Positions 8,442 to 17,365 of a DNA stretch of 64,000 nucleotides are shown here, piece by piece. A program made the translations under genes and the position numbers. This DNA comes from Rhodobacteraceae bacterium KLH11 (lineage in GTDB: Bacteria > Pseudomonadota > Alphaproteobacteria > Rhodobacterales > Rhodobacteraceae). The first letter of the stretch is position 1, and each line of letters starts with the position of its first letter. The DNA lies in assembly GCA_000158135.1 (NCBI GenBank), contig DS999531.1, forward strand, positions 2,150,051 through 2,214,050, read 5' to 3'. The notes beneath the pieces were generated by a model. It ran no database searches. It was given only the letters and a program-made list of their open reading frames with translations, and had not been told where the DNA came from.

Positions 8442-8666
8442 TTAGCGCGCGGCTTGCTCTTCGGTGGCCTGTCGGGCCACTTGGCGGATCATCGAGCGAT
8501 GCAGGCCCAGATCGGCCAGTTCGCGATCTGACAGTCCCGACAATTCTCTGACGGTCTGGCGATACAGGCGATAGCGTGCGAAGCGGGTTTTTGCGGTTTC
8601 GAGCAGCGCGGCGATCCCGAATGCGGGTGCGCCTTTCAGGGCTGTTTGTGTGCTTGCGATTGCCAT
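8442..8666 (-). CDS. DUF1127 small protein (CcaF1-like)
   Basis: A 74-residue basic protein. Its C-terminal half carries the DUF1127 signature: RYRLYRQTVRELSGLSDREL followed by ADLGLHRSMIRQVAR. In R. sphaeroides the equivalent gene (RSP_6037, CcaF1) heads the CcsR operon and encodes an RNA-binding protein acting in sRNA maturation and RNA turnover; the same context here supports that role by inference. Four in-frame ATGs cluster at the start. The one at 8666 has GGA 8 bases upstream, the best spacing; 8672 or 8675 would add two or three residues, and the frame is open to 8750. An upstream heat-shock-type promoter is described separately. Confidence 0.85.
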   Translation of the reverse strand: MAIASTQTALKGAPAFGIAALLETAKTRFARYRLYRQTVRELSGLSDRELADLGLHRSMIRQVARQATEEQAAR

Positions 8667-8723
8667 TTTCATCATCCGTTCATTCGTGCTGCCGACATGG
8701 TTTCGGCGTTTGCTTGAGACTGA

Positions 8724-8750
8724 AGATAGGCGAATGCTGCAATTGCACAA
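8724..8750 (-). promoter_or_regulatory. Candidate RpoH-type promoter of the DUF1127-CcsR operon
   Basis: On the minus strand TTG (8748-8750) is followed after 18 bases by CTATCT (8724-8729), which resembles the TTG...CTAT-type elements reported for RpoHI/RpoHII promoters in R. sphaeroides. Transcription would start near 8716, giving a leader of about 50 bases. The R. sphaeroides homologous operon is known to be RpoH-dependent, which makes this the natural candidate. Confidence 0.5.
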
Positions 8751-8788
8751 TAGCTTGCGTCGTCAATGCTGCTATGCAGCAATTGCAT
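8735..8788. promoter_or_regulatory. Two TGC-rich palindromic boxes over the promoter
   Basis: The palindrome TGCAATTGCA (8738-8747) lies inside the promoter spacer. A second copy AGCAATTGCA lies at 8778-8787, 40 bp away, adjoining CTGC-TAT-GCAG (8769-8779). The last sequence fits the CTGC-N3/4-GCAG operator described for the polyhydroxyalkanoate regulator PhaR in Paracoccus. Position and symmetry suggest a repressor site; the identity of the regulator is inference. Confidence 0.4.
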
Positions 8789-9298
8789 GGATTGTCGGGA
8801 TGTTTCAGTGCGCGCCACCAATCATTTTGAAAATATAGGTTTTCGCGTGCAGGTGCTTTCAAGGTGGGTTGAAGTCTTTGTTCGAGAGTGTCCATCCCTT
8901 GGGCAGGATTGATGTTTGTTTGGGCAGGAATTGAGAGCGTTGATCGGGGAGAAACGGCCCTCAGCGCTGATCTGGCGGGTGGTTTGGCAATGGTACGGGA
9001 AAGCATGGGGCGCATGTGGGAATGCGCTGATATGGGTCAATGATTCGTCGCTTGTAGCTAAGTTTCGCCGGTCTCGGTTATAGCTTTGCTGCCAAACTTA
9101 AAAATTGTTGGGAAATTATGGGAGGAGGTTTTCAGGTCATATTTCTTGTATATGTAGTGTTGGAAGGAAATCGTATCACAAGTTGTAGTGTATAACCTTC
9201 ATAGTCGAATTGCTATATTGTTGTTTCAGCGCTTAAGATGCTGTTCCTTGCATAAGTTTTCTATTGATTTCCATGATTTCCCATGGCATCCCTTGTTT
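8789..9298. other. Non-coding, AT-rich region between the DUF1127 operon and the dcw leader
   Basis: About 500 bases without a credible gene. Bases 9100-9280 are clearly AT-richer than the surroundings and probably hold the promoter(s) of the dcw leader, but no -35/-10 pair stands out. A plus-strand GGGAGGAGG (9120-9128) is not followed by a usable start codon. Confidence 0.5.
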
Positions 9299-9299
9299 A

Positions 9300-9512
9300 C
9301 CCGATGAGGGCGAGGACAGTTAAGGGGCACCAAACGACCCCGAACCAAAAATATAAAAACAGGTTTCATACAGGCATCTCGCTTTCATCACTTAACAGAT
9401 CCGGCGCGCGGGCGAGCAGACATCCCCCCAGGTGGCGCGCGCAGCTGGACATCCCGCTCAGCGGGTCAATGCGGCGGGTTGATCAGTGGCAGCAGATCAA
9501 CCCGCCGTTTTT
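9300..9512 (+). ncRNA. UpsM-like small RNA / terminated leader of the dcw cluster (5' end approximate)
   Basis: The region ahead of mraZ ends in a strong intrinsic terminator (9472-9512) 55 bases before the mraZ start. In R. sphaeroides the dcw cluster has an unusually long leader (about 270 nt) whose prematurely terminated product is the abundant ~206-nt sRNA UpsM. Counting 206 bases back from the terminator stem gives a start near 9300, about 267 bases before mraZ, the same geometry. I could not recognise a promoter, so the 5' boundary is set by analogy. Transcripts that read through would express the division cluster; terminated ones would give the sRNA. Confidence 0.65.
9472..9512 (+). 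terminator. Intrinsic terminator inside the dcw leader
   Basis: Perfect 13-bp stem CGGCGGGTTGATC (9472-9484) with GATCAACCCGCCG (9495-9507), a 10-base loop, then five T. No gene precedes it on this strand, so it must end a leader or small RNA rather than an mRNA. Confidence 0.9.
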
Positions 9513-9566
9513 CATCGGGGGGAACGTGAATTTTGAGGTGGGGCGCAAGCGAAAGGGACAGTCGTC

Positions 9567-10070
9567 TTGGCGCGCAGGTTTAGAGGTGAAAGCCACCATA
9601 AGGTGGACACGAAGGGCAGGGTCTCGATCCCGGCCTCGTTTCGCCGTGTGCTTGAAGCGTCCGATCCCAACTGGCAACCCGGTGACAATCCTGAACTGGT
9701 GATTGTCTATGGCGACCACCGTCGCAAATTCCTTGAGTGTTATACCATGCAGGCGATAGACGAGGTGGATGCCAAGATCGACGCGCTGCCGCGTGGATCG
9801 ATGCAGCGCCGGATGCTGCAGCGCATGTTCCATGGCCAGTCCTTCCCCACCAATGTGGATGAAACCGGACGTCTGGTTCTGCCCGCCAAGCTGCGCAACA
9901 AGATCGATCTGGACAATGAGGCGTTCTTTATCGCCGCCGGTGATACGTTCCAGATCTGGAAGCCCGAGACATACGAGGCTGAGGAACTGGCCGCTGCCGA
10001 GGAATGGCTGGACGATCTGCCAGAGGATTTCGATCCGATGCAGTATCTCGACGGCATTGGGGACGGGTGA
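9567..10070 (+). CDS. mraZ: Transcriptional regulator MraZ
   Basis: First gene of the dcw cluster; a DNA-binding protein of the AbrB-like double-barrel fold that regulates its own operon and the division genes. 167 residues contain both MraZ repeats: [20 protein letters not shown] (residues 11-30) and [18 protein letters not shown] (about 96-113). The start is a TTG with AGGGA 8 bases upstream; the protein then begins (M)[11 protein letters not shown], matching relatives. Only 4 bases separate the stop from the rsmH ATG, so the two are translated together. The C-terminus is acidic. Confidence 0.95.
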   Translation: MARRFRGESHHKVDTKGRVSIPASFRRVLEASDPNWQPGDNPELVIVYGDHRRKFLECYTMQAIDEVDAKIDALPRGSMQRRMLQRMFHGQSFPTNVDETGRLVLPAKLRNKIDLDNEAFFIAAGDTFQIWKPETYEAEELAAAEEWLDDLPEDFDPMQYLDGIGDG

Positions 10071-10074
10071 CGGC

Positions 10075-11067
10075 ATGGCCGGCGCTCAAACCTCTTCGGA
10101 CAAACCTCACATCCCTGTTCTTCTGCGCCCGTTGCTGGCTGCTGTGGCGCCGGTTTCTGGTGTCTGGCTTGACGGGACCTTTGGCGCGGGCGGTTATACC
10201 CGCGGGCTGCTTGAGGCCGGGGCAGAGAAAGTCATCGGTGTGGATCGCGATCCGCTGGCCTTTGAGATGGCCGCGGACTGGGCCGGAGGATACGGTGACC
10301 GGCTGGTGATGCAGCAAGGCGTGTTTTCTTGCATGGATGAATACGCGCGGGATCTGGACGGCGTTGTGCTGGACCTCGGCGTATCCTCGATGCAGCTGGA
10401 TCAGGCCGAACGCGGCTTTTCCTTCATGAAAGACGGCCCGCTGGATATGCGCATGAGCCAGCAGGGCGACAGCGCCGCCGATCTGGTCAACGAAGCCACC
10501 GAGGCGCAACTGGCCGATATCCTGTTTCACTACGGCGAGGAACGCGCCAGCCGCCGTATAGCGCGGGCTATCGTCAGAGCGCGAGCCGAAGATCCCATTA
10601 CAACGACGCTACGCTTGGCCGAGATCATCGAATCCTGCCTGCCGCGTCCGAAACCGGGCCAATCGCATCCTGCAACCCGCAGTTTTCAGGGGCTGCGCAT
10701 CGCCGTGAATGCAGAATATGAAGAGTTGTTTCAGGGCCTTATGGCGGCCGAGCGTGCATTGAAGCCGGGCGGGCAATTGGCGGTTGTCACCTTCCACTCT
10801 ATCGAGGACCGGATGGTCAAGCGCTTCTTTCAGTCTCGTGCGGGCAAGACGGGCCGGGCGAACCGTTACGCGCCGGAGATGGCGCAGGAGCAGCCGCAAT
10901 TCACGCTCAAGACCCGTAAGGCCGTTGGCCCGGATGACCAGGAGCTTGAGGAAAATCCGCGCGCGCGTTCGGCCAAGCTGCGCGTCGCGGTGCGGACTGA
11001 TGCGCCTGCGGGGGAAATTGAGGCCCGCGCCATCGGCATGCCGCAATTGGGGGGAATGGGAAGATGA
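10075..11067 (+). CDS. rsmH: 16S rRNA (cytosine1402-N4)-methyltransferase
   Basis: Methylates N4 of C1402 in 16S rRNA with S-adenosylmethionine (old name MraW). 330 residues. [13 protein letters not shown] and the SAM-binding [15 protein letters not shown] are near the N-terminus, followed by [40 protein letters not shown] and [16 protein letters not shown], all family signatures. The reading frame is open further upstream over mraZ, but homology begins at the ATG at 10075. Its TGA overlaps the ftsL ATG. Confidence 0.96.
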   Translation: MAGAQTSSDKPHIPVLLRPLLAAVAPVSGVWLDGTFGAGGYTRGLLEAGAEKVIGVDRDPLAFEMAADWAGGYGDRLVMQQGVFSCMDEYARDLDGVVLDLGVSSMQLDQAERGFSFMKDGPLDMRMSQQGDSAADLVNEATEAQLADILFHYGEERASRRIARAIVRARAEDPITTTLRLAEIIESCLPRPKPGQSHPATRSFQGLRIAVNAEYEELFQGLMAAERALKPGGQLAVVTFHSIEDRMVKRFFQSRAGKTGRANRYAPEMAQEQPQFTLKTRKAVGPDDQELEENPRARSAKLRVAVRTDAPAGEIEARAIGMPQLGGMGR

Positions 11068-11432
11068 AGAGTGTATTGTATGTGCTGACCGCCTTGTCTG
11101 TGTTCGGGCTGGCGCTTTGGGCTTATCAGGAAAACTATCGCACTCAGCAGGTGGTAAAGGAAACGCAGTCGCTGCAAGGTCAGATTGGCATGGCGCAGGC
11201 GCGGCTGGCGGTGCTGAATGCCGAATGGGCCTATCTGAACCGGCCGGACCGCCTGCGCGAGCTGGCTGACCTGAATTTTGAACGTCTGGGGTTGCTGCCT
11301 CTGCGTGCCGAACAGTTTGGCCGTGCGGATCAGATTGCCTATGGCGAGGATCCCGACCTGCCCATCGTAGATCCGCTTGAACTGCAGGCCATCACGGAAA
11401 CGCAGGCTTTGGGTGAGGTGCAGATTCCATGA
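11064..11432 (+). CDS. ftsL: Cell division protein FtsL
   Basis: Small bitopic divisome protein that forms a complex with FtsB and FtsQ. 122 residues: a short cytoplasmic start, one membrane helix ([18 protein letters not shown], residues ~4-21) and a periplasmic coiled coil (about 28-75) containing [19 protein letters not shown], the pattern typical of alphaproteobacterial FtsL. Position between rsmH and ftsI is diagnostic. ATGA overlap with rsmH and a 4-base overlap with the ftsI ATG at 11429 indicate coupled translation. Confidence 0.92.
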   Translation: MKSVLYVLTALSVFGLALWAYQENYRTQQVVKETQSLQGQIGMAQARLAVLNAEWAYLNRPDRLRELADLNFERLGLLPLRAEQFGRADQIAYGEDPDLPIVDPLELQAITETQALGEVQIP

Positions 11433-13205
11433 CACGTACTCCGCTTCGCCCGCTGGCCCGTATCCTCGACGCGCGCGCCCGTGGCGAAAACCCCAAAGCG
11501 ATCGAGCGGGAAAACATCCGCCTGCGTCACGAAGACATGAAGACGCGCCCGCGCCCGGCCGAGGTCGGCTGCTGTGCTGGCTGTCTCTCTGTGCTTTTCT
11601 GTTGTCGGTTTTCGTATGGGGGCTTTGGCGACCTCGGAAGCGCAAGAGCCTTTGGCCAGCGCGGCAGGGGCCTCGATCGCGATGCAGCGCGCCAATATTG
11701 TCGACCGCGAGGGGCGCATTCTGGCAACCAATCTGGATACCTATTCCGTCTACGCCCAGCCGCCACTGATGATCGACCCGATTGCCGCTGCCGAGCAACT
11801 GGTCGCGATTTTCCCCGATCTGGAAAAAGAGCGTCTGGTCAAGGATTTCACCGGCGGGCGCAAATTCCTGTGGATCAAGAAACGCATCTCGCCCGAGCAG
11901 AAACAGGCCGTGCATGATATCGGCGATCCCGGTATCCTGTTTGGGCCGCGCGAAATGCGGCTCTATCCCAATGGCCGTCTGGCCGCGCATATCCTTGGCG
12001 GTTCGGGGTTCGGGCGTGAGGGCGTTAGCGCCGCCGAGGTGATTGGTGTGGCAGGTGTAGAGAAGCAGTTTGACGAATACCTGCGTGACCCGGCCAACGG
12101 CAACAAACCATTACAACTGTCGCTGGATCTGACCGTGCAGGCCGCCGTGGAACAGGTGCTCTATGGCGGCATGAAGATCATGAACGCCAAGGGGGCCTCG
12201 GCGGTTCTGATGAACGCGCATACGGGTGAGGTCGTCTCGGCCGCCTCCCTGCCGTCTTTTGATCCCAATGATCGCCCGCGTCCGCCCACCTCGGGCTTTG
12301 ATCCCTCGGACAGCCCGCTGTTCAACCGCTATGTGCAAGGGGTTTATGAGCTGGGTTCGGTGTTTAAAATCTTCACCGCCGCGCAGGCCGTGCAACTGGG
12401 GCTGGTGAATTCGAACACGATCATCGACACCTCGGGGCCGATGAGAATCGGGCGCTTTCCGATTGGCGAATTCAACGGCAAGAACTATGGCGAGATCAGC
12501 GTGGCGGATGTGATCGTCCACAGCTCGAACCGGGGCACCGGGCGGCTGGCGCTGCAGATTGGTGGCAAGCGGCAGCAGGAGTTCCTGCAGTCGCTGGGCA
12601 TGTTCGACCCGACCCCGTTCGAGATTGTCGAAGCCAAAGGCGGAGAGCCGCTGAAGCCAAAGAAATGGGGCGAGTTGAGCACGGTGACCATCTCTTACGG
12701 CCACGGCCTCTCGACCAGTCCGATGCACCTGGCGGCGGGTTATGCGGCGATTGCCAATGGCGGGCACTATGTCAGCCCGACCATCCTGCGCCGCAATGGT
12801 CCGCAATACGGCCCCCGCGTGATGTCCGAAAACACCGCCAAACAGGCGCAAAATATGCTGCGCAAGGTGGTGACCGATGGCACTGCCAGCTTTGGCGATG
12901 TGGCGGGTTATGATGTGGCTGGCAAAACCGGCACCGCTGACAAGCCCAAGCCGCGTGGAGGTTATTATGACGACAAGGTCATCGCCACCTTCGCCACGAT
13001 CTTCCCGGCCTATGATCCGAAATATGTGCTGATCGTCACGCTGGATGAGCCGTCGATCGTCGCCTATGGCGAAAAGCGCCGCACGGCGGGGTGGACTGCC
13101 GTGCCCGTTGCCGCCGAACTGATCGCGCGCATCGCGCCGCTGTTGGGCCTCAGGCCCCGGCTTGAGCCTGAGGCGCGCGCTGCTATAACGCTGACCTCAA
13201 ATTAG
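11429..13205 (+). CDS. ftsI: Peptidoglycan D,D-transpeptidase FtsI (PBP3), with apparent frameshift near 11540-11573
   Basis: Cross-links septal peptidoglycan. The conserved cytoplasmic start [20 protein letters not shown] is encoded from the ATG at 11429 up to about MKTRPR, but the membrane helix (LAVSLCFSVVGFRMGALA) and everything after lie one base out of phase, open from a GTG at 11574 to 13205. The shift falls in a GC-rich repeat around 11543-11560; skipping one base would restore one protein of about 590 residues. The transpeptidase domain is intact: SVFK with the active serine (~12356), HSSNRGTG (SxN motif), and AGKTGTADK. As the gene is essential, a sequencing error or translation from the internal GTG is more likely than a true null. 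Followed 22 bases later by murE. Confidence 0.85.
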
Positions 13206-13227
13206 ACTGTGCGGTGAAAGGTGGGTC

Positions 13228-14709
13228 ATGGGCAATCGGTCAAAGAAACTCAGCGAACTGGCCCTGACCGCACGGGGCGGGGCGAACCCTGACATTACCG
13301 GTCTGGCCGTCGACAGCCGCGAGGTCAAAGACGGCTTTCTGTTCGCGGCCCTTCCCGGCACCCGCGTCCATGGGGGGGAGTTCATTCAGTTCGCCTTGCG
13401 CATGGGGGCTGCCGCGATCCTGACCGACGCCAGAGGAGCCGAGATTGCCGCCGATGAACTGGCCGCCTCCGACGCTGCCCTGATCGTGACCGAAGACCCC
13501 CGTCAGGCGCTGGCCGGTGCCGCCGCGCTCTGGTTCGGCGCGCAGCCGCAAACCATCGTGGCCGTCACCGGCACCAACGGCAAGACATCCGTGGCCAGCT
13601 TTGTGCGTCAGATATGGACGGAACTGGATCTTGCAGCCGTCAACCTCGGCACCACCGGGGTTGAAGGCGCTTGGACCGCCCCGCTGGCCCACACCACGCC
13701 CGAACCGATCACCCTGCATCGCTGTCTGGCCGAGGCTGCCGAAAACGGCGTCACCCATGCGGCGATGGAGGCATCCTCGCACGGGCTTGAACAACGCCGC
13801 TTGGACGGGGTGCATCTGACGGCCGCCGGGTTTTCGAACTTCACGCAGGACCATCTGGATTATCACGACACGTTCGAGGCCTATTTCGCCGCCAAGGCGG
13901 GCCTCTTTGACCGGGTGCTGCCCGAAGACGGCATCGCGGTGATCAACCTCGGCGATCCCAAGGGTGCCGAGATGCGCAGGATCGCCGAAGCGCGCGGGCA
14001 GAATATCCTCACTGTCGGACCTGAAGGTGCCGACCTTTGCCTGCTGAATCAACGCTTTGACGCAACCGGGCAGGACCTGCGATTTTCGTGGCGCGGCAAG
14101 GTCCGTCAAACCCGACTGAACCTGATCGGTGGTTTTCAGGCTGAAAACGTCTTGCTCGCCTGCGGTCTGGTCATCGCGGCGGGCGAGGACCCCGACCGCG
14201 TGTTCGACACGCTGCCACATCTGACAACGGTCCGGGGCCGGATGCAGCTGGCCGCCACGCGCAGCAATGGCGCTGCGGTATTCGTCGATTACGCCCATAC
14301 GCCAGATGCCGTCGCCACCGCGCTGAAAGCGATGCGCCCCCATGTCATGGGCCGCCTGATCGCCATTGTTGGCGCGGGTGGTGATCGCGACGCCACCAAA
14401 CGCCCTCTGATGGGAAAGGCCGCTGCCGACAATGCCGATCTGGTCTTCGTCACCGACGACAACCCGCGCAGCGAAGACCCGGCCTCGATCCGCACCGCTG
14501 TCATGCTGGGCGCGCCGGACGCCACCGAAGTCGGTGACCGGGCCGAGGCCATCCTGCGCGGCATCGATGCCTTGCAACCCGGAGACGCTTTGCTGATCGC
14601 AGGTAAAGGCCACGAAACCGGCCAGATCGTGGGCGATCAGGTGTTGCCTTTCGACGATGTGGAACAGGCCAGCATCTCGGTTGCCGCTTTGGACGGGAGG
14701 GTCGCATGA
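13228..14709 (+). CDS. murE: UDP-MurNAc-tripeptide synthetase (meso-diaminopimelate adding)
   Basis: Adds meso-diaminopimelate to UDP-MurNAc-L-Ala-D-Glu. 493 residues. The ATP loop VTGTNGKTSVASF is near residue 115; AMEASSHGLEQRRLDG, NFTQDHLDYH and FVDYAHTPDAV follow. The substrate-specifying DDNPRSEDP motif (~411) marks the diaminopimelate type rather than the lysine type. KGHETGQ near the end is also typical. ATGA overlap with murF. Confidence 0.97.
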   Translation: MGNRSKKLSELALTARGGANPDITGLAVDSREVKDGFLFAALPGTRVHGGEFIQFALRMGAAAILTDARGAEIAADELAASDAALIVTEDPRQALAGAAALWFGAQPQTIVAVTGTNGKTSVASFVRQIWTELDLAAVNLGTTGVEGAWTAPLAHTTPEPITLHRCLAEAAENGVTHAAMEASSHGLEQRRLDGVHLTAAGFSNFTQDHLDYHDTFEAYFAAKAGLFDRVLPEDGIAVINLGDPKGAEMRRIAEARGQNILTVGPEGADLCLLNQRFDATGQDLRFSWRGKVRQTRLNLIGGFQAENVLLACGLVIAAGEDPDRVFDTLPHLTTVRGRMQLAATRSNGAAVFVDYAHTPDAVATALKAMRPHVMGRLIAIVGAGGDRDATKRPLMGKAAADNADLVFVTDDNPRSEDPASIRTAVMLGAPDATEVGDRAEAILRGIDALQPGDALLIAGKGHETGQIVGDQVLPFDDVEQASISVAALDGRVA

Positions 14710-16100
14710 CGCTCTGGACTGCGACCGAGGCCGCCGGGGCCACCAAAGGCCGTTCCACCACCGATTGGCAGGCAACCGGTGTCTCGATCGACACCCGCAC
14801 CCTGCAACCGGGTGACCTGTTTGTGGCCCTCAAAGCCGCGCGTGATGGGCATGATTTCGTGGCACAGGCGCTGGAAAAAGGTGCAGGTGCCGCGCTGGTG
14901 TCGCGCATCCCTGAAGGTGTGCCCGAGGATGCGCCGCTTTTGATCGTCGATGATGTGCAGACCGGGCTTGAGGCATTGGGGCACGCGGCCCGCGCCCGGA
15001 CGGCAGCGCGCGTGGTTGGGGTGACCGGCAGCGTCGGCAAGACCTCGACCAAGGAAATGCTGGCCAGCATTCTGGAAACGCGGGGAAAAACCCATGCCAG
15101 CGTCGCCAGTTACAACAACCACTGGGGTGTGCCGCTGACATTGGCACGGATGCCGCGCGACACTGAATATGCGGTGATTGAGATCGGCATGAACCACCCG
15201 GGTGAGATCGCCCCTCTGGCCCATCAGGCCCGGCCACATGTGGGGTTGGTGACCACGGTTGCCGCCGTACATCTTGAAGCCTTCGATTCGGTCGCAGGTA
15301 TCGCTGCTGAAAAGGCAGCGCTCTTTGACGGGCTGACAGATGGCGGTACTGCCATCGTCAACGCGGATATTGAGCACGCTGGCATTCTGCGCAGCCGCGC
15401 GCAGGCCCGGGGCGCAAAGATTGTCGAGTTCGGACGAATGGCCCGAGACTACACCCTGACCCATGTTGAGCAGAGAGCTGACAGCCTCAGGGCACAAGGC
15501 AGGGTAGGCGACAATGAGATCTCATTCGATGTGCAGTCGGCAGGGACTCATTTCGCCATGAACGCGCTGGGGGCTCTGGCGGCTTGTGTCGAACTGGGCG
15601 TTGATCTGGATCAGGCCATCGCTGGTCTGCGCGGCTGGTCGCCGGTCAAAGGGCGCGGCGTGCGTGAGGTGATTGCGCTTCCGAATGGTGCCCGGATCGA
15701 GTTGCTGGATGACAGTTACAACGCCAATCCAACCTCGATGGAGGCGGCTTTGGACGTGCTGGCCGCGTCGGCGGGCCAGCGCAGGATCGCGTTTCTGGGT
15801 GACATGAAGGAACTGGGCGCGCAGGAACAGGCCATGCACGCGGCGATAGCGGATGTGGCCGCGATGGCGCAGGTCGATCAAGTCCATTGCATCGGTCCGC
15901 TGATGCGGGCGTTGCATCAGGCGCTGCCGGAAGGCAAGCGCGGGCTTTGGGCTGAAACCAGCGCCGGGATGGCCTTGCATCTGCCTGAGTTGATCCGCGA
16001 TGGCGATGCGGTGCTGGCCAAGGGCTCGCTCAGCATGGCATTGGCGCAGATTGTTGACGGTCTGCGGAAAATGGGGCAAGGGAGCGCGCTTGAGTCGTAA
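14706..16100 (+). CDS. murF: UDP-MurNAc-tripeptide--D-Ala-D-Ala ligase
   Basis: Completes UDP-MurNAc-pentapeptide by attaching D-Ala-D-Ala (made by Ddl, encoded further on). 464 residues. An N-terminal uridine-binding domain is followed by the ATP loop GVTGSVGKTSTKEML, ASYNNHWGVPLTLAR, IEIGMNHPGEI, the C-terminal ligase part with LLDDSYNANPTSMEAALD, and FLGDMKELG. All are signatures of MurF. 34 bases separate it from mraY. Confidence 0.97.
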   Translation: MTLWTATEAAGATKGRSTTDWQATGVSIDTRTLQPGDLFVALKAARDGHDFVAQALEKGAGAALVSRIPEGVPEDAPLLIVDDVQTGLEALGHAARARTAARVVGVTGSVGKTSTKEMLASILETRGKTHASVASYNNHWGVPLTLARMPRDTEYAVIEIGMNHPGEIAPLAHQARPHVGLVTTVAAVHLEAFDSVAGIAAEKAALFDGLTDGGTAIVNADIEHAGILRSRAQARGAKIVEFGRMARDYTLTHVEQRADSLRAQGRVGDNEISFDVQSAGTHFAMNALGALAACVELGVDLDQAIAGLRGWSPVKGRGVREVIALPNGARIELLDDSYNANPTSMEAALDVLAASAGQRRIAFLGDMKELGAQEQAMHAAIADVAAMAQVDQVHCIGPLMRALHQALPEGKRGLWAETSAGMALHLPELIRDGDAVLAKGSLSMALAQIVDGLRKMGQGSALES

Positions 16101-16134
16101 GCGCCCCTGACGCTCGTGTGAGAAAGGTTTTGGT

Positions 16135-17217
16135 ATGCTCTATTGGTTGACCGCCCTGTCGGATGGAGGGGATTTCTGGAACCTCTTCCGCTATATCACT
16201 TTCCGGGCAGGCGGCGCCTTTCTGACCGCGCTGATCTTTGGGTTTCTGTTCGGCAAACCGCTGATCAACGTGTTGCGTCGCAAGCAGGGCAAGGGCCAGC
16301 CGATCCGTGATGACGGGCCTGAAGGGCATTTGTCGAAGGCCGGAACCCCGACGATGGGCGGGTTGCTGATCGTGGGGGCGCTGGTGACCTCGACCCTGAT
16401 CTGGGCGCGCTGGGATAACCCCTATGTCTGGATGGTGCTGTTTGTGACGCTGGCCTATGCGGGGATCGGTTTTGCTGATGATTATGCCAAGGTCTCAAAG
16501 CAGAACACCAAGGGGGTTTCCAGCAGGATGCGACTGGCCTTGGGTGTTCTGATTGCAGTGTTGGCGTCACTCTGGGCGACGTTGCATCATCCTGCGGATT
16601 TGCAGAACCAGATGGCCTTGCCAGTGTTCAAAGATACGCTGATAAATCTTGGGCTGCTCTATATTCCGTTCGCCGTGATCGTGATTGTCGGCGCTGCAAA
16701 TGCGGTGAACCTGACCGATGGGCTGGACGGGCTGGCCATTATGCCTGCGATGATTGCGGCTTCGACGTTGGGTGTGATTGCCTATGCGGTGGGGCGGGTC
16801 GACTTTACCGAATATCTTGATGTGCATTACGTGCCCGGCACGGGGGAGATATTCATTTTTACCTCTGCACTCTTTGGCGCGGGGCTTGGGTTCTTGTGGT
16901 ACAACGCTCCTCCGGCGGCGGTGTTCATGGGGGATACCGGATCGCTGGCGCTGGGTGGCGCTTTGGGCGCGATTGCCGTGGCAACCAAGCACGAGCTGGT
17001 GCTGGCCGTGGTCGGCGGGCTGTTCGTGGTTGAGGCGCTGAGTGTGATCATCCAGGTGCTTTACTTCAAGCACACCGGAAAACGGGTGTTCCTGATGGCC
17101 CCGATCCATCACCATTATGAGAAAAAAGGCTGGGCCGAACCCACCATTGTGATCCGCTTCTGGATCATCTCGCTGATCCTTGCGATGATCGGGCTGGCGA
17201 CGCTGAAAGTACGGTAA
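16135..17217 (+). CDS. mraY: Phospho-MurNAc-pentapeptide translocase
   Basis: Transfers phospho-MurNAc-pentapeptide from UDP to undecaprenyl phosphate, giving lipid I at the inner face of the membrane. 360 residues with about ten membrane helices. Conserved cytosolic loops are visible: [25 protein letters not shown] with the metal-binding aspartates, [22 protein letters not shown], and the histidine loop [11 protein letters not shown]. The start ATG lies downstream of AGAAAGG. Confidence 0.97.
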   Translation: MLYWLTALSDGGDFWNLFRYITFRAGGAFLTALIFGFLFGKPLINVLRRKQGKGQPIRDDGPEGHLSKAGTPTMGGLLIVGALVTSTLIWARWDNPYVWMVLFVTLAYAGIGFADDYAKVSKQNTKGVSSRMRLALGVLIAVLASLWATLHHPADLQNQMALPVFKDTLINLGLLYIPFAVIVIVGAANAVNLTDGLDGLAIMPAMIAASTLGVIAYAVGRVDFTEYLDVHYVPGTGEIFIFTSALFGAGLGFLWYNAPPAAVFMGDTGSLALGGALGAIAVATKHELVLAVVGGLFVVEALSVIIQVLYFKHTGKRVFLMAPIHHHYEKKGWAEPTIVIRFWIISLILAMIGLATLKVR

Positions 17218-17365
17218 AGCTCCCGCCGGGTTTGGAGGGCCTGCGGCCCCCCTGCCACCCGTTGGGCCCGGCTCGCGCTGCCGCGCGAGCCTGAACGCGC
17301 CCTTGCCTTTGGGAAATCCTTCGGTGCAGTGTGGCGCAAATTTCTGATTGATGAAGGTGGGCGGC

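Noticed and set aside
8680..9015. 111-codon minus-strand frame upstream of the DUF1127 gene
   Set aside because: Covers the promoter and palindromic boxes; composition unlike protein-coding DNA of this genome.
9283..9702. 139-codon plus-strand frame beginning in the dcw leader
   Set aside because: Runs through the intrinsic terminator and out of frame into mraZ; basic, no family, no ribosome site.
12111..14775. Large minus-strand frames opposite ftsI and murE
   Set aside because: Shadows of well-conserved plus-strand genes.
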